Shown in pieces: positions 15,143 to 24,429 of a DNA stretch of 64,000 bases (its first letter is position 1; each line of letters starts with the position of its first letter). Position numbers and translations under genes: made by a program. Below the pieces are notes generated by a model that was given only the letters and a program-made list of their open reading frames with translations, was not told where the DNA came from and did no database searches. The DNA is from Actinoallomurus bryophytorum (GTDB lineage Bacteria; Actinomycetota; Actinomycetes; Streptosporangiales; Streptosporangiaceae): NCBI RefSeq assembly GCF_006716425.1, contig NZ_VFOZ01000001.1:5270001-5334000 (forward strand), in the 5' to 3' direction.

Positions 15143-17689
15143 CTACCCGGATCGGTGGCCCAGGGGGTTCGCGTCGGATGCGAACCCCCTGGGGTCGTCC
15201 TCGGCGGGGGTGAGGAAGTCCTGGAGTTCGCGGTGCCGGAACTGGTAGGTGGCGCCGCTGATGCGCAGGAGCCGGGCCTCGCAGGCCCAGTCGAGAAACG
15301 TCCACAACCGCAGCGGGAGCAGGCCGCGTACGGCGGCGACGACCAAACCGATCATGGTGCGGCACCAGGCGATCGCGCCGAAGGCCAGGCCGAAGGTCAC
15401 GCCGCCGACGAGCGCGCAGGCCACCGACTCGCCGATGCCCTGGTTCATGACGAACACCAGGAACGCGGCCACGCCGCCGATGAGGCCGAAGGCGACACCG
15501 ATGGCGGGGTTGCGCTGGAGGGCCTCGCGCGGGTGGGCCAGCTCCACGTCCTTGCTCCAGCCGCCGGTGGCGATCCTGAAGACGACGCCGAGTGCGAACG
15601 CCAGCGCGAAGGCGCCGGTGACGCCCACGGCCAGTGGCAGTGGACCGGCGTGTGCGAGCCGCAGTGGCGGCAGTCCGGTGAGCGCACCGCACAGTCCGAA
15701 ACCGAGCAGCGCGACGGGGGCGGCACGGACCGCTTCGGCCACGGTCATGCGCCCGGCTCCCCGCCGCCCGGCGGCGGTCAGCCCGGCGAGCGCACCGAAC
15801 ACCAGCCCGCCTCCCGCTCCCGCGCCGACGGCGAAGACCGGCCCGAAGACCCTGCCTCCGGTCAGCGCGAGCCCGGCCAGGCCGCCGAGTATTCCGACCG
15901 GCCCGCCCGCCAGAGCGCCGAGCACCCCCCCGATCATGCGCGATCGGTGGGAGACGTTGGCTCTCCCGCCGGCGGCGGCCGGCCATGAGGAGAGCGCCAG
16001 ACCGGTGGCGATGCAGACCCACCCGGCCATGAGCGCCACGGTGAGCCCCTGCCGACCGGTGAGCCCGTTGCGCAGGTCGCCCAGCCGGTCGACGGCCGCC
16101 CCCGCCCAGAAGGCCACCATCGCGATGACCGCGAAGACCGCGCAGCACAGGCCGTGCAACGCCCGTACCCGGCGCCGGCCGCCGATCGGCCACAGCAGGT
16201 GGGGGACGATGTCGATCGCGGTCATGCCGGGCGGCGGCCGATCCGTCTCGGCGGCGTGGACGGCCTGCCATCGCAGGTGGGCGGCCAGCTGAACGAGCCA
16301 CGACCGAACCTGTCCGGGGTCGTACGCCGCGCCCTGGCCGGTACGGGGGCTGAGGCCGGTCGCCGCCGGTACGTAGGCGTCGAGCAGTCGTTGGGTGATC
16401 CGTGCCGCCGCCTTGTGAACATCGTCGTCGCCGGCACGGAGGAGTTCGGCCGGGTCGGCGCCGGACTCCACGGCCGTGACGGTCAGCAGCAGTCGCCACG
16501 GAGTGGCGAGGGCGGTCCTGACGGCCATCATCGAGGTTCCGGACAGCGCGGCATGGATGCGGTCACGGTGCTCACCGCAGGGATGGCCGTCGGGCCACCG
16601 GGCGTGCAGGTACACGCTGATCTGTTCGGTGCTCAGGTCGTGAAGATGGATCCGTGCGGCGTCGTCCAGGCCGGCCCGGGCCTCGGACAGCTCCGCGTGA
16701 CGGCCGGTGCGGCAGGTCACGACGACGGCCCCGGGCCCCCGTCCGGACAGGTCGCTGTACCGGTTGAGCTCGGCCAGCAGTCCGATCGCCCGGCGAGGCG
16801 GGCCCATGGACGGCTCGGGGTCCAGTTCGTCCAGCCCGTCCAGCACCGGCAGCACCCGGCGGTCCCGTACCAGCCGGGTCGCGTCCTTGGCCGAGAGCCC
16901 GAAGTCCCGCACCAGTTGCTCGGCCAGCCATGGCTCGAACGAGCTTCCGAGGGTCCATCGGGCCGCGTTCAGGCGCACCGGCACGATCCGCCCGGGCGTC
17001 CCGGTCATGAAGGGCTCCACCAGGTGCAGCACCAGTTCGATGGCGGCCACCGTCTTGCCCGCCCCCGAGTCGCCCACGACCAGCAGGCGCTGGGGACGCA
17101 GGCCGCTGAAGAACCGGCCGATCGAGTGCAGGTCGGCACTCGCGATCGTGTCGGTGGAAGGCCCGAAGGAGACCGGCGCGATGCTGTAGCCGCCGAGCAG
17201 TCCCTTACGCGCCCTGTCCTCCTCGCGGGCCACCCGCCGTGCCAGCAGTTCGGCGGCGGGATCCCTCCCAGGCCATCTACCGGGACCGGCCTCTGCCGGT
17301 GCGTCCGCTGTTCCCTGCTCGGTGTCCGTCGCGGACGCCGTACGGACGACCGGCCCGGCCAGGGCGCTTCTGGCCGCCCGCCAGCGTTCGAGCTCGCCGG
17401 GGATCTGCTCGGCCGGATAGTCGCAGTAGCGGAGGGAGGCCGTGACGAACGCCTTCACGAAGTCCCACCGCGGAAGCTTGTCGGTCTGCCGCAGGACGTG
17501 GGACGTCGTGCTCTTGGGCAACACGTCGACGGTGGTCCCGTCCGGGGCCACCGCCTGGCCGCCGAGGGACCGGAGCCTGCTGAGCGACGGCTCGCCCGCC
17601 CACTGCCTGAGCCGCACCAGCGACCGGACGAAGTCCGTCGCGGTGCGGGCCTCGGCGGGGTCGGGCGGACAGGGCCGGCTCGTGGTCAT
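15143..17689 (-). CDS. NACHT NTPase with N-terminal HTH-like region and C-terminal multi-pass membrane domain
   Basis: This 848-residue STAND-class NTPase starts at ATG 17689, overlapping the upstream stop as ATGA. Residues 16-110 resemble the XRE-like N-terminal region of actinobacterial NACHT proteins. Walker A is GDSGAGKT (206-213) and Walker B is PVLDGLDELD (281-290), the small-residue and acidic pattern of NACHT. The sensor-like VVVTCRTGRHAEL follows. From about residue 520 onward there are eight or nine glycine/alanine-rich membrane helices, then a short cytoplasmic tail (YQFRHRELQDFL). NACHT proteins act as switch ATPases in signalling, antiviral defence and cell death. A membrane output could mean permeabilisation or sensing. 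Coupling to two upstream genes suggests joint function. Confidence 0.82.
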   Translation of the reverse strand: MTTSRPCPPDPAEARTATDFVRSLVRLRQWAGEPSLSRLRSLGGQAVAPDGTTVDVLPKSTTSHVLRQTDKLPRWDFVKAFVTASLRYCDYPAEQIPGELERWRAARSALAGPVVRTASATDTEQGTADAPAEAGPGRWPGRDPAAELLARRVAREEDRARKGLLGGYSIAPVSFGPSTDTIASADLHSIGRFFSGLRPQRLLVVGDSGAGKTVAAIELVLHLVEPFMTGTPGRIVPVRLNAARWTLGSSFEPWLAEQLVRDFGLSAKDATRLVRDRRVLPVLDGLDELDPEPSMGPPRRAIGLLAELNRYSDLSGRGPGAVVVTCRTGRHAELSEARAGLDDAARIHLHDLSTEQISVYLHARWPDGHPCGEHRDRIHAALSGTSMMAVRTALATPWRLLLTVTAVESGADPAELLRAGDDDVHKAAARITQRLLDAYVPAATGLSPRTGQGAAYDPGQVRSWLVQLAAHLRWQAVHAAETDRPPPGMTAIDIVPHLLWPIGGRRRVRALHGLCCAVFAVIAMVAFWAGAAVDRLGDLRNGLTGRQGLTVALMAGWVCIATGLALSSWPAAAGGRANVSHRSRMIGGVLGALAGGPVGILGGLAGLALTGGRVFGPVFAVGAGAGGGLVFGALAGLTAAGRRGAGRMTVAEAVRAAPVALLGFGLCGALTGLPPLRLAHAGPLPLAVGVTGAFALAFALGVVFRIATGGWSKDVELAHPREALQRNPAIGVAFGLIGGVAAFLVFVMNQGIGESVACALVGGVTFGLAFGAIAWCRTMIGLVVAAVRGLLPLRLWTFLDWACEARLLRISGATYQFRHRELQDFLTPAEDDPRGFASDANPLGHRSG
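15159..15193. terminator. Terminator-like hairpin between convergent genes
   Basis: A perfect 14-bp stem pairs 15159-15172 (CCCAGGGGGTTCGC) with its complement at 15180-15193, around a seven-base loop. It lies 26 bases after the secreted-protein stop and inside the last ~17 codons of the NACHT gene on the other strand. Confidence 0.75.
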
Positions 17690-18339
17690 CGGTGCTTCGT
17701 CCTCACCGACGACCACGCGAACGCCGTCCGGCCGCGCCGGGGCCACGGGCGGTCCAGGGACGTTCCCCGCAGCGTCTGGACATGCCGCGACTCCATCAGG
17801 AAGTTGCGTGCCTCGTCGGCCTCGACCAGCTCACGCCCCACCGCGATGGGCACGAAGCCGTGCCGTGGGATGTAGACCCATCGGCCACGGTCCCAGTCAT
17901 AGGGGTCGAACCAGTGGTGGCGGACGGTGCCGGACACCCGCACCTCCGCTCCGGCTCGGTTCAGCACGAACGAGCCTTCCGAGCGCAGCAGGCTCATCCT
18001 GCTGACGTAGAACAGCTCCGTGCCGATGAACGCGTTGATCCGCGCGTCCCACCGATCGTGGAACCAGGTCGACGTGCCGTCGCGAAGCAGCTTCGCCTCC
18101 CGCGCGAGCTGCCGTTCGAACCGGCGCTGGTTGCGGCGTTCGGCCTTCTTGATCACCCGGAACGAGCGGAGCCAGCGCGGCGACATCCTCCTCGAGGCGC
18201 CCGCACCGTCCATGAAGTGCTCCAGGAAGTCGGCCGCGATGGGATGGACCTGGCGGCCGCCGTCGATGGTCGAGCGGAACAACGTGACGAGTTCCGGGAC
18301 GGGCTTGCCCGTCCGTCGCCGGAAACCTCGAAGGAACAT
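17686..18339 (-). CDS. Protein of unknown function between two STAND NTPases
   Basis: No family recognised. The product has about 217 residues from ATG 18339, which starts 26 bases after the WD40 gene's stop; GTG 18420 would overlap that gene. The N-terminal half is strongly basic and helical (RRNQRRFERQLAREAKLLRD). The C-terminal half looks like a compact beta-rich domain with HHWFDPYDWDRG, VYIPRHGFVPIA and EADEARNFLMESRHV. There is no signal peptide or membrane helix. The stop codon overlaps the NACHT start (ATGA), so the two proteins are made together. It could be an effector or adaptor for the STAND proteins, but that is inference from position only. Confidence 0.6.
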   Translation of the reverse strand: MFLRGFRRRTGKPVPELVTLFRSTIDGGRQVHPIAADFLEHFMDGAGASRRMSPRWLRSFRVIKKAERRNQRRFERQLAREAKLLRDGTSTWFHDRWDARINAFIGTELFYVSRMSLLRSEGSFVLNRAGAEVRVSGTVRHHWFDPYDWDRGRWVYIPRHGFVPIAVGRELVEADEARNFLMESRHVQTLRGTSLDRPWPRRGRTAFAWSSVRTKHR

Positions 18340-18364
18340 CCTGGGTCCGTCCGTCAGCGGGGCG

Positions 18365-21300
18365 TCATGGGCATATTCGTCGATACCTCTCGTCCGGCAT
18401 GTAGCGCTCCCACTCGGCACGCGAGAGGGGGCGGCCCACGTCGGCGCATACCGTGGCGGCGGGATCCGCGGGGAGGGCGACGTTCCACAGCCGTGCGGTC
18501 CGGTCGTTGCCGACGGTGGCGACCGTGCGTCCGTCCGGGCTGTACGCGACTCTCTCGATGGCGCCGGTGTGGCCGGTCAGAGATGGCCCGATCTGACGAT
18601 GGGTTCGCAGGTCCCACAGCCGCAGGGTGTCGTCCGCGGAGCCGGTGGCGAGAGTCGTGCCGTCGGGGCTGAACGCGATCGCGTAGACCGCGTCGGTGTG
18701 GCCGGTCAGTGCCGCTCCGATCGGACGGTGACGCGCGACGTCCCACAGCCGTACGGTGCCGTTCGCGGCTGTGGTGGCCAGGGTGCGGCCATCCGGGCTG
18801 AACGCCAGATCGTCGGGGCCCGCACCATCGGTGGCGCCGGGCAGCGGGGCCCCGGTCCGGCGGCGGGACGCCACATCGAAGAGCCGCACGGCGCGATCGT
18901 CGCCCGCCACGGCCACCGTGGAGCCGTCGGGGCTGAACGCCACCGCCGAGATGAGGCGGCCGGGCACCGTGATGCGGGGTCCCGTCTCGCGGCGGCCCGC
19001 GACGTCCCAGAACCCGATGGAAAGACCATGCTGGAACGCGAGGAGCCTGCCATCGGGGCTGAGGGTCACCCTCCAGTCGTCCCTGTTCGAATAGACGGGA
19101 GTGCCGATCTGACGCTGGGTGACGGTGCTCCACAGCCGTACGGTGCCGTCGGTGCTCGCCGTGGTGAGCGTCCTCTCGTCGGGACTGAACCGCATCGCGT
19201 GGACATAGGACGCGGGACCGTCCGCGGATCGCAGATAGCGGCCGACCGGACGCTGGGTCGCCACGTCCCAGAGCCGTACGGCGAGATCCGCGTCGCTCGA
19301 ACCGGCATCCGTCCGGGGACCGGCGGCGGCCAGGGTTCTTCCCTTCGGGCTGAAGACGACGTCGGAGAGGGCGGACATCGTGGCGCCGGCCTGCCGGTGG
19401 ATCGCCGGGTCCCAGAGCAACACCACGCCGTCTTCGCCGGCACCCGCGACAAGTCTCCCGTCGGGGCTGAACGCCACGTGCTCGACGGGTTGCCGTTCGT
19501 CGGCGAGCGCGGGACCCACCGGCCGGAGATCGGCGGGGTCCCACAGCCGGGTGAAGCCGGTGGCCCCCGCGGTGATGACTCTCTTCCCGTCCGGGCTGAA
19601 GGCCACGTCGTGGAAGCCGCGCAAGGCACCCCTGCCGTCCGGATCCCGCAGGGCTTCGCCGACCTGGTCGTGGGTGGCGAGATTCCACATCCGCGCCGTC
19701 CCGTCCGCACTCGTGGTGGCGAGAGTGGTCCCATCAGGACTGACGGAGATGGCGCGAACATCGCCCGTGTGCCCGGTGAACGCGTCCCCGACCTGGCGGT
19801 GGGTGGCGGTGTCCCAGAGCCGCGCGGTGTCGTCGGCTCCGGCGGTGACCAGGCGTTTCCCGTCCGGGCTGAACGCCACCGCGTTGACGGCCTGGGCGCC
19901 GTTCGACCAGTTGGGACGGCCGATGGTCGTCCCGCTCTGACGGCGTGCGGCCACATCCCATACCTGCGTGGTGCCCTCGTAGCCCGAGGTCGCGAGAGCC
20001 CGTCCGTCCGGGCTGAACGCCATCGCCTCCACCGACTCCGCGGTGTCGAGCGCGGGGCCCAGCGGCCGATGCGTGGACACGTCCCAGAACTGGAGGGACC
20101 GGTAGCAGGCCGTGGCCAGGACCTTCCCCGCGGGACTGAAGGCGAGGGCGAAGCCCGCCGAGCACCCGGACTTCGCGGCGACGATCGGCGGGGCGAGTGC
20201 CCGGTGCGACGCGACGTCCCACAGCGACACGAGCCCGTTATCGCTCCCGGCGGCGACGACCGAGCCACCAGGGCCGAAGGCCAGCTGGGTGATGGGTCTG
20301 CCGTGTCCGGACAAGGTCCCCCGGTCCGGACGCGCCGCTACGTCGAGCATGCGGACACGGGCCTCCGGGGTGGGAGCGGTACGCCAGGCGGCCACGGCCA
20401 GCAGCGCGGCGGTCTCCGGATCGCCGGCCACCTCACTCTGCGCCGCCAGCTGACGGGACACCGCCAGGCGCCGCTGGTGATCGGCATTGCCCGCGGCGAC
20501 GATTGCGGCGCCGGCCGCGACAAGGGCGAGAGCCGACAGCACCGCCAGACCGGCCATGACCAGACCCCGGCGGCGGCCTGCTCGCCGCGCCGCCTGTGCC
20601 GACGCGGCGACGAAGCCCTCCACGGTGGGGCCGGGCGGCGGAAAGCTGTCGGCGTCGCGGCTCCAGCGGGACCGGGCGTCCTGCACGGACAGCAGCCGGG
20701 CTCCGCGATAGAGGAAGGCCGGGTCACGGTGGTTCTCGGCCCACTCCGCGGCGTCCTCGACGAGCTGGTCGTAGACCGCCTGCGCGGTCAGGTCGGGTTC
20801 GAGCCACTGCCGGAGGGTCGGCCAGGCGATCAGGAGCGCGTCGTGGGCGATCTCGGCGGTGTCCTCGTACAGGGTGACCAGGCGCTGGGCGGCGAACGCG
20901 AAGAGCAGCGCCTCGACCCGGTCCCGCCGTTCCGGCGTACGCGCGGACGCAGCGGCATGGATCTCGTCCAGCGTCGCCCTGCGCCGTACCGCCCGGCCGC
21001 CGGCAGTGATCAGAGTCATCCGCCGGAAGATCCTCAGTGCGGTCTTGCGGTCCTCGGCCGGCATCCCCTCGAGGATCGCGTCGGCCGTACGGCGCACGGA
21101 GTCGCGAACCCGGCCCGACTCCTCGAATCCCCGGATGGTCAGCAGGCGTTTCTCGCGTCTTTCCCAGGTGTTGAGCAGGGTCTGAGAGAGCAGGGGCAGG
21201 GTCCCGGCCTCGTCCCGGTCCCCGCCGGACCGCTCGGCGCGCAGCTCGCCCAGGATGGTCTCCACCAGACCGGACTCGATCTCCATTCCCGCGGCGGCCG

Positions 21301-22018
21301 CGGGGCCGGTGATGGCCAGCCGAAGGTCCTCCTCGGTCATCGGCTCGACGATGACCTGCCCGTCCTGGATGGCCTCGGCGAACTGCGGGTAGGCCGCGCA
21401 TCGGTCCCAGTAGTCCGCGCGCACGCCGATGACCACTCCGGCTCCGTGCGGTGCGTCCGCCAGAGCGTGCAGGCTTCTCACGAACGCCTGACGCTCTTCC
21501 TCGTCGGTGACCAGGCAGAACAGATCCTCGAACTGATCGACCACCAGCAGGAGGCGGCGTTCCGAAGGCCCGGGCGGAACCCGGTGCGGCTCCTCGCGTA
21601 ACCGCTCCCGTACCGTCTCGGCGCGCTCGCCGTACACCTCCGCCAAGATGCCGGCGAGCATCGTCAGCGGCCTCGATGTCAGCGTGAGAAGCCGGCACGG
21701 CCAGTGCTCCGACCCGGCGACCGGCAGCATCCCCTTCGCCATGGCCGGCATCAGTCCCGCCCGTAGCAACGACGACTTGCCCACGCCCGAGGCGCCGGAG
21801 ACCAGCAGGATGGTTCCGCCGTCCTCCAGCCGGGGCCCCAGGCGTCCAAGGAGGTCCCGGGTCGCCCGCGCACGCCCGAAGAAGAACGCGGTGCTGTCGG
21901 CCTCGTACGGCGCCAGGCCCTGGTACGGGCACGTGTCATCGTCGCGGGACGGCGGCAGCGTGGCGCCACCCCTCGTCGATGACCGGTCGTGTCCGTCCCC
22001 GTCGCCCATGCCCCTCAT
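18365..22018 (-). CDS. nSTAND1 NTPase with a membrane helix and 14 WD40 repeats
   Basis: This protein has about 1217 residues from ATG 22018; the frame extends to a TTG at 22036. The nSTAND1 opening CPYQGLAPYEADSTAFFFGR lies at about residues 30-48, Walker A GASGVGKSS at about 75-83 and Walker B RRLLLVVDQFEDLF near 155-168. GVRADYWDRC and the helical STAND tail (EIAHDALLIAWPTLRQWL) follow. One membrane helix (VMAGLAVLSALALVAAG) sits near residue 490. Fourteen WD40 repeats with FSPDG and LWD signatures fill about 570-1180, enough for two seven-bladed propellers. The propellers probably sense a ligand or partner outside or at the membrane. No catalytic effector domain is fused, so the output may lie in the two downstream genes. 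Confidence 0.87.
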   Translation of the reverse strand: MRGMGDGDGHDRSSTRGGATLPPSRDDDTCPYQGLAPYEADSTAFFFGRARATRDLLGRLGPRLEDGGTILLVSGASGVGKSSLLRAGLMPAMAKGMLPVAGSEHWPCRLLTLTSRPLTMLAGILAEVYGERAETVRERLREEPHRVPPGPSERRLLLVVDQFEDLFCLVTDEEERQAFVRSLHALADAPHGAGVVIGVRADYWDRCAAYPQFAEAIQDGQVIVEPMTEEDLRLAITGPAAAAGMEIESGLVETILGELRAERSGGDRDEAGTLPLLSQTLLNTWERREKRLLTIRGFEESGRVRDSVRRTADAILEGMPAEDRKTALRIFRRMTLITAGGRAVRRRATLDEIHAAASARTPERRDRVEALLFAFAAQRLVTLYEDTAEIAHDALLIAWPTLRQWLEPDLTAQAVYDQLVEDAAEWAENHRDPAFLYRGARLLSVQDARSRWSRDADSFPPPGPTVEGFVAASAQAARRAGRRRGLVMAGLAVLSALALVAAGAAIVAAGNADHQRRLAVSRQLAAQSEVAGDPETAALLAVAAWRTAPTPEARVRMLDVAARPDRGTLSGHGRPITQLAFGPGGSVVAAGSDNGLVSLWDVASHRALAPPIVAAKSGCSAGFALAFSPAGKVLATACYRSLQFWDVSTHRPLGPALDTAESVEAMAFSPDGRALATSGYEGTTQVWDVAARRQSGTTIGRPNWSNGAQAVNAVAFSPDGKRLVTAGADDTARLWDTATHRQVGDAFTGHTGDVRAISVSPDGTTLATTSADGTARMWNLATHDQVGEALRDPDGRGALRGFHDVAFSPDGKRVITAGATGFTRLWDPADLRPVGPALADERQPVEHVAFSPDGRLVAGAGEDGVVLLWDPAIHRQAGATMSALSDVVFSPKGRTLAAAGPRTDAGSSDADLAVRLWDVATQRPVGRYLRSADGPASYVHAMRFSPDERTLTTASTDGTVRLWSTVTQRQIGTPVYSNRDDWRVTLSPDGRLLAFQHGLSIGFWDVAGRRETGPRITVPGRLISAVAFSPDGSTVAVAGDDRAVRLFDVASRRRTGAPLPGATDGAGPDDLAFSPDGRTLATTAANGTVRLWDVARHRPIGAALTGHTDAVYAIAFSPDGTTLATGSADDTLRLWDLRTHRQIGPSLTGHTGAIERVAYSPDGRTVATVGNDRTARLWNVALPADPAATVCADVGRPLSRAEWERYMPDERYRRICP

Positions 22019-22266
22019 TCTGACCAGTCGTCGCAACTTTGATCAATTGCGCCTGAAAAGGGAGGAGACGCCGATCGCGGGTCCTGGCGGACAACGATCC
22101 GTACGCCGCGGTCGGCCTGCGTATCGTCCGATCCCGTTCAGATTCGTCCGACCTGTTGCTGGAACAGCCGCAACGCACCTTCGATGGGCGTGCGGATCTC
22201 GTAGGCGGAGGGATCGGTGAAGGCGCAGGGGACCGCCGTCGACACCACGCATGGATCTCGGGGCAT

Positions 22267-23103
22267 ATGAACACGCACAACGCGGAAATCAGGGCGTCCA
22301 GCCGCGACCTGGACGAATGGCAACTGTCCGTCGGTTTACTCGGACCTTTCAACGTGGCGGTGAACGAAAGCCCGGTCTCGCTCACGGCGGGCAGGCTGCG
22401 CGCCGTACTGGCGGTGCTGGCGCTGTCGGCCGGCCAGGTCGTGTCGGTCGGTCACCTGGCGACGGGGGTGTGGGCGGACGAGGACCCACCCGGCAACGTC
22501 CGTCGAAGCGTGCAGACCTACATGGCACGGCTGCGGAGTGCGCTCGGGGCCGAGGCGATCGGTTCGACGCCCGCCGGATACGTCCTGCGCACCGACCCCG
22601 AACGCGTCGACGCCCTGCGGTTCGTCAGGTTGGTGAACGCCGCGTCCGCCGCACCCGACACCGCGGCGAGACGTGCGCGGCTCGTGGAGGCACTGAACCT
22701 GTGGCGCGGAACGCCGTTCGAGGGCGTCCCGTCCGGCCGGCTGGAGGAGTCGGAGGCCCCGTGGCTGCTCGAACGCTATCTGACCGCGCTGGAGTGGCGG
22801 CTCGACCTGGACATCTCCGCGGGACGCCACGGCGACCTGGTGGTGGAACTGTGCGAGTTGACGGCCCGATACCCGTTGCGCGAGTCGTTGTGGGCGCGGC
22901 TGCTCGTCGTCCTCGACCGCTCGGGCCGCCGGGCCGACGCGCTGGCGCGGTACGAGACCATGCGAGCACGGATCGCCACTGACCTCGGCGTGGATCCCGA
23001 TCCGACATTGCAGCGGATCCATATCGACCTGCTGTCACGAAGGACACCGAATCCGCCGACCATTTCCCGACGCTGCCAGGTCTGCCCATGCCAGGTGAAT
23101 TGA
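22267..23103 (+). CDS. SARP/AfsR-type transcriptional activator (winged helix + BTAD)
   Basis: This 278-residue protein begins at ATG 22267. Residues about 20-110 form an OmpR-like winged helix (LTAGRLRAVLAVLALSAGQV, then RRSVQTYMARLRSALG). Residues about 120-265 form the bacterial transcriptional activation (BTAD) domain (RARLVEALNLWRGTPFEGVP, YPLRESLWARLLVVLDRSGR, ATDLGVDPDPTLQRIHIDLL). It has the short SARP form without an ATPase module. It is divergent from the nSTAND1 operon, with 248 bases between, and could regulate it. No secondary-metabolite cluster lies next to it, so a cluster-specific role is not supported here. Confidence 0.87.
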   Translation: MNTHNAEIRASSRDLDEWQLSVGLLGPFNVAVNESPVSLTAGRLRAVLAVLALSAGQVVSVGHLATGVWADEDPPGNVRRSVQTYMARLRSALGAEAIGSTPAGYVLRTDPERVDALRFVRLVNAASAAPDTAARRARLVEALNLWRGTPFEGVPSGRLEESEAPWLLERYLTALEWRLDLDISAGRHGDLVVELCELTARYPLRESLWARLLVVLDRSGRRADALARYETMRARIATDLGVDPDPTLQRIHIDLLSRRTPNPPTISRRCQVCPCQVN

Positions 23104-23218
23104 ACGAGGTCGCGCTCGGGCGTGTATTCGGCATACTGCTTGCGTCGCCGCAGACAGGCGTGGACGGTGGACCTACCCCGCTCCGTCGTCAGTCACCACT
23201 CCGCCGACAGGAGCATGC

Positions 23219-23842
23219 ATGGAAGTCCACGGCTGGGTCCACGACCTGTACATGGTTCTTTTCGGGATCTGGGGATTCGTGTGCCTCTACGGAGCATCGA
23301 CGGGCCTCCGTGAAGAGTGGAAGTTGTATCGGCAGGGTCCGCACGTTGAAGCCGTCGTAGTGGGTGGGCTGCGGACGATACGTTTCGGGTTTCGGGAAAT
23401 CCCGATCCGCCGCCGTAACACTGAGCCGGTGGTTCGTTTCGTAACGGCCGACGGCGGTCAGGTCGAGGCGAGAGTCAGGCACCCGGTCCGACGCGACGAG
23501 CCTCCCGGCGTGGGTGAGGCCATCGAGGTCTTCTACGATCCGCACAAGCCGCAGGAAGTGCTCGCGGTGTCGGGATTTCACACAGTCGTGCGGACCCATA
23601 TCGCCATGATCGGTGTCGGTGCGCTCTTCCTATGCGTCGCGGCGGGGGCCTTGCTGTTCGGCCTGCCCGTCGAGACCCACGTGGGCGTGTGGGGCCTGCT
23701 CGGGCCATCGATCGCCGGAGCGGTCGCCCTGGCCCGGTGGGCTTGGCGCAAGCGCGAGAGCCAAGATGACGTGGCCACCGGCGGCCTGTCACCAGGCCAG
23801 GGCGATGATCTCCATGGGAGAAGAGACACCTCGGTGCCGTAA
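23219..23842 (+). CDS. DUF3592-type membrane protein
   Basis: This 207-residue protein starts at ATG 23219 behind AGGAG. A membrane helix at about residues 8-28 is followed by a soluble beta domain with RNTEPVVRFVTADGGQVEAR and GVGEAIEVFYDPHKPQEVLA, the hallmark of the DUF3592 family, where a V-x-Y-x-P element closes the fold. Two more helices lie at about 128-150 and 155-175. The function is unknown. It is probably monocistronic, 115 bases after the SARP gene. Confidence 0.72.
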   Translation: MEVHGWVHDLYMVLFGIWGFVCLYGASTGLREEWKLYRQGPHVEAVVVGGLRTIRFGFREIPIRRRNTEPVVRFVTADGGQVEARVRHPVRRDEPPGVGEAIEVFYDPHKPQEVLAVSGFHTVVRTHIAMIGVGALFLCVAAGALLFGLPVETHVGVWGLLGPSIAGAVALARWAWRKRESQDDVATGGLSPGQGDDLHGRRDTSVP

Positions 23843-23958
23843 CGAGGCTGGCACGCATTCGGCACAGACGATCGATGTGAGCGGACAGTGCCGGATATGT
23901 CGTGGAAGGCTCGGGGTGCGTACCCGCAGGTCAGTCGTTTCCTGCTCCAGCGCAAGGG

Positions 23959-24035
23959 TGGCGCGCCCAGAGGGATTCGAACCCCCGACCGTCGGATTAG
24001 AAGTCCGATGCTCTATCCGGCTGAGCTATGGGCGC
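23959..24035 (-). tRNA. tRNA-Arg (anticodon TCT), with encoded CCA
   Basis: The minus-strand cloverleaf starts GCGCCCATAGCTCAGCCGGA. The anticodon stem-loop is CGGACTTCTAATCCG with TCT at 23999-24001. The T-arm has GGTTCGAATCC, and the acceptor end TGGGCGC is followed by discriminator G and CCA. It reads AGA codons, which are rare in this genome. Confidence 0.95.
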
Positions 24036-24429
24036 CGGTCGATCGATCTGAGTGTACGGACTCCGGAGCGTTGATGTGATGCCGGTGGCCGGTAAGCGCC
24101 ACAGGCTGTTCGGGGCGCGACGGTCTGACGGGGACCGTCGCTGTCGTATCCCTTGGAGCTGCGGCGATGCGTCACGATCCGGCGACATGTCGGAGCTTTC
24201 GGTTGACTCCGAGGTCGACCCGGCTTCACTGCGCCCGTGACAGACGGTCACCACCGTACGTGACGGCGACGTCTCGGTTTGCGCTTGTTCCTCTCGGTAC
24301 GGCTTTGGGGACGGGGGCCCACCGAGTCCGTCATCCTCACGGCTGCGTGGCCGGGGGGTGACGGTGCCGGTGGCGGAGTCGGCGGGCCGGGCGGTTCCAT
24401 GTGACGGTCACGGCGGATTTCGTTCATCA
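24036..24429. other. Intergenic region without a recognisable gene
   Basis: About 390 bases between the tRNA and the end of the GT39 gene. The only structure seen is a 7-bp hairpin (GACGGTC, 24119-24125 with 24133-24139). The tRNA promoter should lie just above 24035. Confidence 0.5.

Noticed and set aside
18020-21601. 1193-codon plus-strand open frame
   Set aside because: Antisense shadow of the WD40 gene; repeats in it mirror the WD40 repeats, and the minus strand has clear NTPase and WD40 motifs.
23959-24035. tRNA-Arg as an integration site for an element containing the STAND genes
   Set aside because: No integrase and no second copy of the tRNA 3' end were seen in the window.
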